A stretch of DNA of 64,000 nt from Irpex lacteus (lineage: Eukaryota > Basidiomycota > Agaricomycetes > Polyporales > Irpicaceae). The position numbers and the translations under genes were made by a program. Shown here piece after piece: positions 1 to 10,709 of this stretch; the first letter of the stretch is position 1, and the number at the start of each line of letters is the position of its first letter. Under the pieces are notes generated by a model. The model saw only the letters and a list, made by a program, of their open reading frames with translations, made no database searches and had not been told where the DNA came from. The stretch lies in the NCBI GenBank assembly GCA_001986395.2, contig MQVO02000020.1, positions 496,001 to 560,000 of the forward strand, written 5' to 3'.

Positions 1-581
1 GATGAATTCTTCCGCTTCAATAACGCTTTTGCCATAGTACCTTTGGTCGCAACGATCATCTTTGCCACTCAGACGGTGGGTTTGTTCCACGCTATGATGC
101 ATGATACGACAACTAAAACCTAACCAGGATGTCATGAGTGCGTGGAGATTTTGGAGGCGCAAGGAGGTCAGCGAAGTGATCCAAGATCCCGCGTATGTTC
201 CCGGGGGCGGATGGTCAAGACCAGGCAGCCAGGAAATCACGCCTCAGCTCACAGGCCATTTCTCTCTCGCGTCAGAAGTATGAGGGCAGCCCGCACTCAT
301 ATCACTGGCTGGCAGTGTGTCATTCTGTGAGACACGGCTATGACTCAAGACGAGTTTGAGCTCTGCTGCAAGGCCGCCACAAAGCGCATATTCCATCACC
401 ACGCATTCCCAATCGAGTACATGGGTGTGGACAATCATGGATAGACGGCCAAACCAGGCGTACCCGGTCAACCTTGGCCCACGAGCGGTTCGCAGCCTTT
501 GCAGGGACTAGAGCACGCCATATTTCTGCGATAGCCAGTAGAGCGATTTTATCCAGAAACGGGTAGTATACAACAGAACAA
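1..581. other. Left edge, no confident gene
   Basis: Downstream flank of the SSS1 gene. Frame 1 of the plus strand is open from base 1 to a TAA at 121-123 and encodes a fairly hydrophobic stretch (FNNAFAIVPLVATIIFATQT), which could be the last exon of a plus-strand membrane-protein gene starting outside the window. It is too short to assign. Nothing else recognisable is seen between 124 and 581. Confidence 0.3.
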
Positions 582-1011
582 CTAGGCTCCACCACTGTAG
601 CATTACGTGTAAGTAGGTGAAATAGGCGAGAGCGACAGTCATATACGCACACTAGGATGTTATTTCTAGGCGATCGGTTAGTATGCAGGAGTCATGTAGT
701 GATTATAATACTCACATGGGAATGTGAATAAGCTTGACGAAGTAACCAATGAATCCCATGACGGCAAAGCCGACAGCCACTGCTTTGCTGATCTGGATGA
801 ACTCTGGCGACAATAACATCTGTCTATAATATGCATGCTACCTCCGCGTCAAGACTCACCCTTCTGCGAGGGTTTCGTGCAGCGTGTAAGGAACTGTTCC
901 AGGCAGTCAGTATTTCCATGATTAATCCAGAACACGAGCTCTGCACACCTGCTGCCCATCCTTGATGAACTCCTGGGGTATCTCAGCAAACTCTCTGAAC
1001 TTCTCAGACAT
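582..1011 (-). CDS. SSS1: Sec61 translocon gamma subunit
   Basis: Gamma subunit of the Sec61 channel, a single-span tail-anchored protein of the endoplasmic reticulum membrane that clamps Sec61-alpha during protein import. The spliced product is 70 residues, the normal family size. It has the amphipathic cytosolic helix ([15 protein letters not shown], 7-21), the hallmark RCTKP at 25-29, one membrane span near 39-56 and the conserved tail KLIHIPINNILVGGA. Five exons: 1011-949, 893-860, 803-716, 665-651 and 594-582. The last two are only 15 and 13 nt, and all introns are GT-AG. Without these tiny exons the tail would be misread into intron sequence. The match to the family covers the whole protein, so the assignment is firm. 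Confidence 0.95.
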
Positions 1012-1300
1012 TTTGCAGTATTAGAGGGAAAGGCTGTAGTTGGTAAGGTGAGAGGAGATGGTGGTCGACGTGTAAGGTGTGCTGGCGACGTTCTCTCTCA
1101 CCGTATGATCGCCCGGGCGCTTACACACGTGGCAGATCTGGAGATTCGCCGTCGAGCATGGGTCAGGCTGGTTGCCTTCGTCTTGACCGTAACTGCCATA
1201 CCGACTAGCCGCAGGACAGGAACGTTAGCTCGTCGCAGAACATAGTGAGTTCTCTGAGCTACTTGCAATTTTGTTTGTTTGACAACACCAATGCAGATGT

Positions 1301-3563
1301 ATGTCCTGGAGTAGAGTCGCCTTTGGAAACCTCTTCCAGCGACCTCTCATTGCACCCCGCGTCACTCACGCACGAGCTCGCAAACTATCGTCCTACTTCA
1401 ACTCAAATGCTTGGGATAATAGCCCGTTAGGAAGCGCTTCGGGCTCTCCGAGAACACATGCAGCTCCGCTAGTGAACCTCGACGGCCTTGCATCGCAACT
1501 ACGAGATGCGTTACAAGAAAAGGGTCCTGAGCATGTTCGCTCAACATTCCTGAAGTTCTTTCAAGACCCCACAGGATACATTGTTCCAGCTCCTCCTCCA
1601 CTGCTTCGTCTATTGACACACGTCAGGTTATTGTGTCTTCACTGCGAAAACTGCCATGGCAAATGATGTGAAGTTTCTGGAGCGTATCTTGACTACTTTG
1701 GAGAAGAGAGGGATGGCGGCCGACGACGTCACGCACACTGCGATTCTCCAGGGGTTTCATAGCCGCCATTTCACCAGCTCTGCTCTCTGGTGGCTACAGT
1801 ATCTCTCCGGCCGGTCTGCAGCTTACCGTCCTCTTGTCGAATGGTGGAACAGCCATTTATCCGAGTGCTTTCGTCTGCGGCGTCGTGAGCTATTTTGGAA
1901 GAGTGTCGACGCTCTCCGCGATGCTCAAGTGCCATGCCCCAACGATGAAACATATCGGCTTATCTTCCGGCAGCTACTCGCGCAGCATTCGCCTTTGTCT
2001 TCTCGGGTCATACGGCTGTGGATAACACATATGGAAGAGGATAATGTACGCTTCACGCGTTCGCTCTTCGACAGCCTGGTCGAAGAATTCACACTTGCAG
2101 GAGCTTCTCGGAGTATTAGCTCTCTAGAGCATGCGTACCTCACGTCTCCTCATGCTGAGGGAAAGGAATCCCTCTGCGCCCAACTATTGGCAACTGCGAT
2201 ACAGACCAAGGGTGATGCATCGGCTCATAGGCTGTTGTTACAATTCCGCCAACATGGCTTTACGCCAACTCCAGCCACTCTTGATGTCATAGCGGACGTT
2301 TTGCCGTCTGCAATGGCATTCCGACGATGGGAAGATTGGCTAGGGGTGAAGGCTTCACCAACTGCATGGGAAACCCTCATGGCCCGACTGTCCACTGATG
2401 GTCACTGGAGAGATGTTCGGTCGACGTATCGCGATGCCCTGCGGCAGGGCCGTCAACCAACCGCTGGCATGCTACTTCCCGTACTCCGCGTCTATTGCTC
2501 AAAGCCTTCGCAGCCGACCGACGCGGATATCAGGGAGGCACTTGAGCTATTCAGCGAATATATTCGCCTAACCTCGGACGATGGACGCGTCGGTAGAGCG
2601 ATGCCAGAGGCTCAGGACGACTTGCCATTGTATAATACTCTCCTGCGCGCGTTGACGCATTCCCAATCTCCATCACATCATGAAGTCGCTGTCTCGCTCA
2701 TGAAGGAGCTTCGTTCTCGAGGAATCGACATTGACCACATGGCTACCACTTCATATATCATACTCCTCATGAAACTGTCACCCTCTATCCAAGAAGCCTT
2801 CCAAGTCTACCAGATGATGCGTAAACGTGCCGATGGCAAGTATTCCCTCGATCAGAAAGGCTTCGTCGCAGTAATGAACGCGTATTGCAACCTTCGCCCG
2901 AATGCCGGACCTGCCTTGGTCACCCCTTACATGACTATGCTACGGGATATGCGAGCCGCAGGTTACGACGTCCCCCCACACGTCTACACGGTCGTGCTTC
3001 GCCAGTTAGCCTTGTTCGCGGCCGAAGTCAAGAAGGATAACAATGGCCAACTACTGGGGCAACTTGTGGACTACATTAAACACATTCATCACACCCTTAC
3101 ACTCGATCCTACTCTCAATCCCGATGTCGCACTATGGAATCAGCTCATGGATACCTATCAGCGTGCGAGGTGCTTCAACGAAGCATTCACCATCTGGGAA
3201 ACGATGTTTGCCTCCGGACGATTCGATAACATCACTATCAGCATCGTTCTAGATGCTTGCGGGTTCGCTGGTTTCGTAGACAAGGGCCGGAATATCATGA
3301 AACGCGTCTACAAGTCCGGATTCTCTTTGAACGAGCACAACTGGAACACTTGGGTCGAATGCTTGTGCCGTCATAAGAAGTTTGACGAAGCAATGCGAGT
3401 TTTGTCTGTCGAGATGCCGGAGAAGGCTGGTATCACCACGAGTGTTGGCATTGCGAGGCTTATCCTCCGCTTCGCCAAGGGTCTCCCTGAGGAGAAAGGT
3501 TTACATTTGCGCATGAAGCGTGAACTACCTGAGCTCTATGCGGCGGTAGAGCGATCGGATTAA
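1301..3563 (+). CDS. Mitochondrial pentatricopeptide repeat (PPR) protein
   Basis: Predicted 736-residue organellar RNA-binding protein of the PPR class. The N terminus (SWSRVAFGNLFQRPLIAPR) is rich in Arg, Ser and hydrophobic residues and lacks acids, as in a mitochondrial presequence. From about residue 310 on there are helix-turn-helix units typical of PPRs, for example YNTLLRAL, AFQVYQMM, WNQLMDTYQRARCFNEAF and WNTWVECLCRHKKFDEAM. Two exons are inferred: 1301-1621 and 1674-3563, joined by a 52-nt phase-0 intron with a weak GTCAGG donor. A start at the in-frame ATG 1656 is the alternative but would lose the presequence. Just upstream, 1244-1296 looks like a 5' UTR intron (GTGAGT...GCAG). 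The RNA target is unknown; such proteins usually act in mitochondrial mRNA stability or translation. Confidence 0.83.
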
Positions 3564-4297
3564 AGCATGCCCTAGAGTGATCTATCTGCGGTTTATCTCT
3601 GCCTCATTGGCGGCCAAACACAACGGAGGATTTACGTAGGGGCGTACATCAGTGGTGGATATGTATGTAACGAGTAGATAAGCATTGACACGCTCACACC
3701 TATCTCTTGTGTTATGGAATGCTTTATCAGTGCAACTGCGACGACTACAGCTCATAGGTTCTCAATAGTAGTACTTGAAGTTGGATTGTAGCAAAGCCGC
3801 ATTAGCGCCGGTATGTTGGTCGCTGATAATCTAAAGAGGAAACAGGCGGGAGGCGGGGAGCCGTCGGGACGATAAGAAGGGGGCGGGAAGCTCCGAGTAA
3901 GGTGTTGAAAAAACTTTTTCATCTGGCTCGGTTACTCACGGTTACTATAGATGGAAGGGCTCCGACTCTGCTTCCGTGCATGACTTATGAAGTGATTATT
4001 TACTGTCGAAATGCAGACACTCACGCTTGCTTCTGTACGTCTTACTGCGCATAAATAACCCATTCCGCTGCCCGACAAACCATCACGGGGCGTATGACAG
4101 CGCAAATAAAGTGTCTCGGGCCCATACCAGCTACGCAACGTTGATGCAGGCAGTTTGGGTCTGTTCTCGACGTTTATTGAGCGATAAGCATTTTGCGTAC
4201 TCGGTGAATGGCTCGGTGAATGCACCCATGATTTTCCCCATATTTACGGGGAGCAGCCTGCTCAACCTCACCACCTTCGCAGGCGACATCGACGACC
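3564..4297. other. Intergenic region upstream of GCV2
   Basis: No gene seen. It contains the PPR 3' end and the GCV2 promoter. A strongly purine-rich, G-rich tract lies at about 3838-3892 (repeated GGCGGG/GGGGGCGGG), which could be a GC-box-type element. Short open frames here show no domain or codon signal. Confidence 0.5.
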
Positions 4298-7200
4298 ATG
4301 GCTACCAGACGTGTCTCTGCTCTGGCGTCGAGGCGGATTGTATTGGCGAAATGCCGTACGCCCACCGCGGCCGCCTTGAAAGCTCCTAAACGTGGTCTTG
4401 CAACGGCAAAGGCTCCCTCATCACTTGCTGTCTCATTGGACACGTTCGCCGATAGACATATTGGACCAGAGGACAATGAACTCGCCTTCATGCTGAAGCA
4501 GCTTGGCTACGATTCTGTCGAGGCTTTCGTTGAGGCCACCGTCCCGCAACAAATCAGAGTGGCCAGTTCTAGTGTCAGCAATGAAACTATCCCCTCCTTG
4601 TCGGAGTCGCAGCTTTTCCATAGGGCTAGGGAGCTGGCGGAGGCCAATAAGCCCTTCAAGAGCTTCATTGGGATGGGATATCACAACGCTGTTGTCCCTC
4701 CTGTTATTCTCCGCAACGTGAGTGCGCCTGCCTGCTCATTCTACAATCCAAGGTACATGTCTTCCACCGCAGATTATGGAGAGTCCTGCGTGGTACACGC
4801 CTTACACGCCTTATCAACCTGAGATATCTCAAGGTAACGTCGTCATTCGAAGATCCAAAATTAGCCTTTAACGTTTTGGCAGGGCGCCTCGAGTCTCTCG
4901 TAAACTTCCAGACAATGATCATGTCGCTGACGTCGATGGATATTGCGAACGCTTCCTTACTTGATGAGGCAACTGCGGCCGCAGAGGGCATGGTTCTCTC
5001 CTTCGCTCACGCAGGCTCGAAGAAGAAGACATTCTTCGTCGACGATGGTGTCTCCCCTCAAACGCTAGCCGTCTTGCGCACGCGAGCGAAAGGTTTCGGG
5101 ATCCGCCTTGTCATGGGCGACGCGTCTACAGCACTGCATGACGAGTCGTTACGCGCCGATCTGTGCGGTGTACTCGTCCAATATCCCGATGTGAACGGCA
5201 ACGTCCAGGATTTCGGCTCTTTCGCGGAGTCGGTGCACGACGCGAAGGCGCTCGTCGTATGTGCGACTGACTTGCTCGCATTGACGATGCTCAAACCCCC
5301 TGGCGAATGGGGTGCCGACATCGTTGTGGGTAACTCTGCTCGATTTGGCGTGCCTGCTGGGTATGGTGGGCCCCATGCCGCTTTCTTTGCTTGCGGCGAC
5401 GCTTTGAAGCGTAAGATGCCTGGACGACTTATTGGCTTAAGTCGAGACACCCAGGGCAACCCTGCCTACCGACTCGCCTTGCAGAGTGAGCCTCTCAACG
5501 CTTATTCTTATTGTCGCTCTACTCATATCATCTGGTTATAAGCTCGGGAACAACACATTCGTCGTGAGAAGGCTACCAGTAACATCTGCACTAGTCAAGC
5601 GTTATTAGCCAATATGGCTGCCATGTATGCCGTCTACCACGGCCCAGTGGGCCTCGAACGCATCGCACGCAAAGTGCACGCCTTGACGCAGCTTCTCAAG
5701 TCCTTCGTCGAAAAGTCTGGGTATACTGTGACGAATAAGGATTTCTTCGATACCCTGACCATCAACGTCGCGTCTGCGGAGTCTGTCCACCAAGCTGCAG
5801 CCGCCGCTCATATCAACCTGCGTAGGATTGACGACCAGCACGTTGGTGTCACGTTCGATGAGAGCACCGGTCTCGAGGACGTCGTCACTCTCGCTAACGT
5901 ATTCGCTAGCGCAGCGAATGGGCCTTCGGTCTCGCCCCTCAGCCTATCGACTGAGGGCATTGACTCTGTCGCCATCCCTGCCGACCTTCGTCGTTCGTCG
6001 ACATTCCTCCCTCACCCTGTCTTCAACTCCCATCACTCCGAAACTGAGATGCTTCGCTATATCTACCACCTCCAAAGCAAAGACCTCGGACTCGTCCACG
6101 CTATGATCCCTCTTGGCAGCTGCACTATGAAGCTGAACAGCACCAGCAGTATGATTCCCCTCACGTTCCCCGAGTTCGGTAACGTTCATCCATTCGCCCC
6201 CAAGGACCAGGTGGCTGGGTATCTGCAAGTGATCAAGGAGCTCGAGGAGGATCTGTGCAAAATCACTGGCTTCCATGCGTGCTCTCTCCAGCCCAACTCG
6301 GGCGCCGCTGGTGAATATGCTGGCTTGTCGGTGATTCGGGCATACCACGAATCAAGAGGAGAGGGCCACCGTAATATATGTCTCATCCCGGTCAGCGCAC
6401 ATGGAACCAACCCTGCTGTGAGTGCGTTTCTTGGATGCGTCCACGCTTTCGCTAATATGCCACCAATAGTCTGCTGTTATGGCTGGGTTGAAGGTAGTCG
6501 CTGTCAAATCGCTCGCTGACGGTAGCCTCGACCTGGAGGACCTGAAGGCCAAGGCCGTCAAGCACAAAGACAACCTTGCCGCGTTTATGGTACATTCCAT
6601 GTGCATTCAAGAAGCTTTTTAAATCTGACATACTCTCTTTTCAGATCACGTATCCATCCACGTTCGGTGTCTTCGAAGATGGCGTGCAAGACGTAAGTTG
6701 GACGGTTGATTTTTGTTAACATATCGCTGACGTTGTTGGTGCAGGCCTGCAAGATCATCCACGACAATGGTGGCCAGGTATACCTTGATGGTGCAAACCT
6801 GAACGCGCAGATTGGCGTCACCAACCCGGCTACGTGTGGTGGAGATGTTTGCCATATGAACCTCCACAAGACTTTCGCCATGTAAGCGTCCCAGATTCAA
6901 AGATTCGTCGACGACATACTGACGGGTCTGTTAGTCCTCACGGTGGAGGTGGACCTGGTGTCGGGTAAGTCATCATCATCTAATTGGGGGGGACCAAACT
7001 AATTACACTCCTTAGACCTATTTGTGTTGCAGAGCACCTCGCGCCGTTCCTCCCGACCCATCCTGTGGTCCCTGTCGGAGAGTCGCAGGCCATTGACGCA
7101 GTCTCGGCTGCGCCATTCGGCAGTGCCTCTATCCTGCTCATTTCTTGGGCATACATCAAGATGCTTGGCGGCGAGGGTCTCTCCGACTCTACCAAAGCAG

Positions 7201-7789
7201 CCCTCGTGAATGCGAACTACATGGCTCACCGTCTCAAGGATCACTACAGCTTACGCTACAAGAACAAGAACGGACGTGTCGCGCACGAGCTCCTCATCGA
7301 CCTGCACGAGTTCGACAAGGCCGCTGGCCTGAAGGTGACCGACTTCGCCAAGCGTTTGCAAGACTACGGCTTCCACCCGCCCACATGCTCGTGGCCGATC
7401 TCAACATGTATGCTCATTGAGCCGACGGAGAGCGAGACGTTGGAGGAAATCGATAGATTCTGCGACGCCATGATACAGATTCGCAAGGAGGCCGAGGATA
7501 TCATCACCGGCAAGCAGCCGAAGGACAACAACTTGCTGAAGAACGCGCCTCATCCTATCTCGGTGTTGACCGCAGAGAATTGGGATAAGCCATACACTCG
7601 CGAGGCCGCTGCCTTCCCCGCCCTTGGCTTCGTCAGCGCAAGTTCTGGCCCACTGTTTCGAGGATAGACGATGCTTATGGTGACCTTAATTTGATTGTGA
7701 GTGGAATTTATATTGTTTGTCGAAGGTATTTACTGAACAACTGTGCGCAGTGTGACTGCCCCACTGTCGAGGAAACCGCATCTGCATAG
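4298..7789 (+). CDS. GCV2: Glycine dehydrogenase (decarboxylating), P-protein of the glycine cleavage system, with a 1-nt frame break
   Basis: PLP-dependent P-protein of the mitochondrial glycine cleavage system. It decarboxylates glycine and passes the aminomethyl group to lipoylated H-protein. Ten exons: 4298-4717, 4773-4833, 4883-5485, 5543-6417, 6470-6589, 6645-6692, 6745-6881, 6935-6964, 7016-7696, 7751-7789. Family landmarks include FADRHIGP near the start, the two tandem half-domains, GSCTMKLN, and the PLP lysine in [16 protein letters not shown] (about Lys751). The N terminus is Arg/Ala-rich, as in a mitochondrial presequence. Expected size is about 1,004 residues. The spliced length is one base short of a multiple of three. 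The frame breaks at about 7617-7624, within a C-rich run, after AAFP; the conserved tail [19 protein letters not shown] resumes in another frame. As printed, the frame would stop at 7665-7667. This is either a base-call error or a true inactivating deletion. Confidence 0.95.
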
Positions 7790-8310
7790 ACGATTTACAC
7801 GCATACATAGACCATTCTTTCTGGGATTTACGGACGGCGATGATTGACGATTTTCTACTGTACCTTAATCGGGTTTTCTATTCCCTTAGATGGCCCAAGC
7901 CCAGCCATTCTGACGTGCTCTGCTCAACCACACGCAACGCTCTCCTGACCATAATGTATCATATTGTCCTCATTACTTGCAAATAAAGCTAGCTTGGTGT
8001 TTTGGAGTAACCACGACGCGCGAATCGGTCTCTGAACGGTTCTCTCGGTAATGAGAGTCGCCGACCTTGTCCTTGTATGTACAACTCCAGGAACAGGTAC
8101 ACGATCAGATCTGTGCTTAAGTACAACAACGGCAGCCCCTGACCATAGGGATTTTCAGGTCCAAGAAGGTCCAAGATCCTCGAGACAATCTTGTGCTTGG
8201 TCCAATCTTGATACGATTAAGCTGCGGTCCCTCGAAAACTAAGTATAGCCTGCCACGCCAAGGACAGTCTGGTGGCCAGTGGCGATGAGCGGATGGAACA
8301 GGGGAATTGT
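7790..8310. other. Convergent intergenic region between GCV2 and RSC9-like
   Basis: The 3' ends of GCV2 (+) and the RSC9-like gene (-) face each other here, so this should hold both polyadenylation sites. No coding signal was recognised. Confidence 0.5.
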
Positions 8311-10398
8311 CTATGTCGCGATAGAGAGTCCAGCATCGACCATCTCCGTGATCCAACTCATGAGGGTATCGTCACTCATGCGTACACCTTCCAGTAGATG
8401 ACGGATAGACACAAACGCCTTCCTCCCCAGTCTCTCTCCATCAAGATCGCTCGCTGCGTCCTCGCTGATGACTAATTCGTCTCCCTCTTTCTCGCCGACC
8501 TCTTCAATGATGCCAGGAAACCCGAAATGGTCCTCGTCGGCGCGAGGCGCTGCTCCGGACGATGCGAACGAGGCACGATACAGCACGCGAATGCACAGGA
8601 GGGCGGTCAGGGCTATCGACGATGGTTCGTTGATGGCTCTAGGGTAGGTGATGCGGGATGAACGAAGAGGAGGGACAGGACGCTCGGTGGGATTGGGAAT
8701 AGGGTGAGGGAAACCTTCGTGAGGGAGTGTAATGTTGACGTCTTGTCCTGGGAATATAGGCGGCTGCTGTGACGGCGGTACATGGGTGAGGATGTGGCCT
8801 CGTATATGCGATTTTGATAGCGGCCCGTAAGAACAGGTCGCCCAACTACAGGTTATTTGCGGTTCAGGGTGTGGATTGACATGGCCTTCCAGTATATGCT
8901 CGTATAGCTCTCCCGGCGAGGAGAAGTGAGGTTGTGGGCACTGCCCCCCATCCCATCGGCACTGAAAGAGGCTTGCGGCAGGGGTATCTCTCCGCCTGGA
9001 TACACCACGAACGACAAAGCGCTGAGGTGGCCCGGGAAGCACCATGGCCATGGCGGAGGGAAAGACTAGGCTGACATTCTTGATCACTTCCGAGGCAGGC
9101 AATGCGAAATATCGTTCCTGGTGCACTGCGAACACGTCCTTGTACAGGTTCCAGAATTCGACTTGAGTTAGCTCGCCAGCCTCATCAGGCTCGAACATGA
9201 GCTTCATCCTATTTTCCCCCACAAGGATTAGAAATAAACGCATTTAATATAGCATATATGCTTACCAGTCATAGCATCTCTGAGGTTCTGGCATCGGCAA
9301 CAACTGATCAAACTCTTCTTGTGAAAGCTGATGTACCTGCCCTAGCAAGTCCTCCCGAGCTGGCGCAGTGAATATTCGTTCAGGAATCTCCACTGAAACA
9401 GTCTCCACTTCCTGCTCGGCCAACATCACTAGCACAAGAAGTCTGAGAGTAGTCTTCAGCTCGGGAGACAGCAGGAAAGCTTTTGTCATGGGTGGGTGTG
9501 ACAAATGGGTGTACAGGTAGTTGAGGGATGCGGCGACGAGTGGTTTGTCGTTTACTAAGGGGAGATAACGGATGGCGGCGGAGAATGCAGGGCTGTTCGC
9601 GGTCAAATGGACGACGTTGGGAGGATTCGAGAAGAGAAGGTGTAGGGTTTCCATGGAAGAAAGTATGAGCGCACGGTCCCCGGATGTACCAGCGAGTTCA
9701 AGAAGGGGAGGGACGGGGTTTGCGAAGGCATGCGAATCCGGCGGAGGGAGGACAGACGTACTCGATATTGACTGCAAGAGGTCGACAATGTCAAGTAAGA
9801 ACTGCACATTGATATCATTGTCCGGTTTCAGTCGATGCAAAGCCAATAGAATGAGCTCCTGCATCGTCCTCCTTCCTACTAGCTCCTGTGCGTTCACCGG
9901 GTTGCACGACGCATTTCGCAGGATAAACATGCATTCCAAGGCGTGTCTTGTCCACAACGACATGTCTTTGGGCGTCGCAAACAGTGTTGAAGGAGATGAG
10001 AGCTCCAGGTAACCACCCTTCACATACCAGGACGGCCAGTCGATGAGAGCCTCCGTTAAGCCAGGGAGGGCTTTAAGGATGAATTGTTCGTTATGACAGA
10101 GCCTGCATAGTCTTTCCAACGCCCACGAGACCTCAGAATCTATGCCACTCCTAAGTGAAAGCACCATGCGATTGTTTGGCACCGGTTCTGTGTACCATCC
10201 TGCATTTTATCATACTTCGTAAGTAGTGATTTAAGCGAGCAGAACATTGCACTCACGCTCATAGTCGTCTGCAAGAGACGGTGGGCGAACTGGAGGAGGG
10301 GCAGGGGTCGCTGTATTTCTAATTGCCTGCGCTGTGTGCGGCCGTTGAGCAGGGGTTTCTGAGCGATAGGAAGTGGCGGCAGAGAAAGTCGCGTTCAT
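8311..10398 (-). CDS. RSC9: RSC9/ARID2-like subunit of a SWI/SNF-type chromatin remodelling complex
   Basis: Predicted 657-residue nuclear protein resembling Rsc9 of RSC, the fungal counterpart of ARID2/BAF200. Exons: 10398-10257, 10199-9266, 9208-8311. The conserved core starts at RWYTEPVPNNRMVLSLRSG, followed by the family signature EVSWALERLCRLCHNEQF and armadillo-like helices. Then comes CYDWMKLMFEP, where the second splice junction falls inside the Trp codon. Two zinc-finger-like patterns lie near the C terminus, about C442/C449/H463/H468 and C479/C484/H497/H501, as expected for ARID2-type proteins. No ARID fold is evident in the roughly 48 Pro/Thr-rich residues before the core. The start chosen is ATG 10398 (MNATFSAATS); an in-frame ATG at 10437 would add 13 residues. 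The subunit role is inferred from family similarity. Confidence 0.78.
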
Positions 10399-10709
10399 CG
10401 TGCTCAGGTCGCCAAAGTCAAAGCACTCAAATCTCATTTCACGCGTCAAGCGCGTCAAGGGACCCCGGAACCGCTTAGACTGTTGGCACTCGCTGACCGT
10501 GCAAGCAGCAATGTCTGCATCGAACGCGTATATATATGCAAAATTCTGGCTATATGAGTACTACATGTGTCGTCAGATATGGGAGTTTTCTATCTACGAG
10601 TCCGAGCCTCTCAAGATGTCCATGAGCGAGTAAGTAAAGAAAAATTACTAAGGAAGTATCAACAATCCAAAGTCCATGATGCTCGAGATCTCAAGCCCAT
10701 AACCGTCTC
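10399..10709. other. Gap between acyltransferase 3' end and RSC9-like 5' end
   Basis: Promoter and 5' leader of the RSC9-like gene plus the 3' flank of the acyltransferase. A short AT alternation (TATATATATG) occurs at about 10529-10538. A plus-strand frame of 86 codons overlaps the RSC9-like start but has no recognisable content. Confidence 0.4.

Noticed and set aside
4174..4491. 105-codon minus-strand frame over the GCV2 start
   Set aside because: Shadow of the presequence and first exon of GCV2. No independent evidence.
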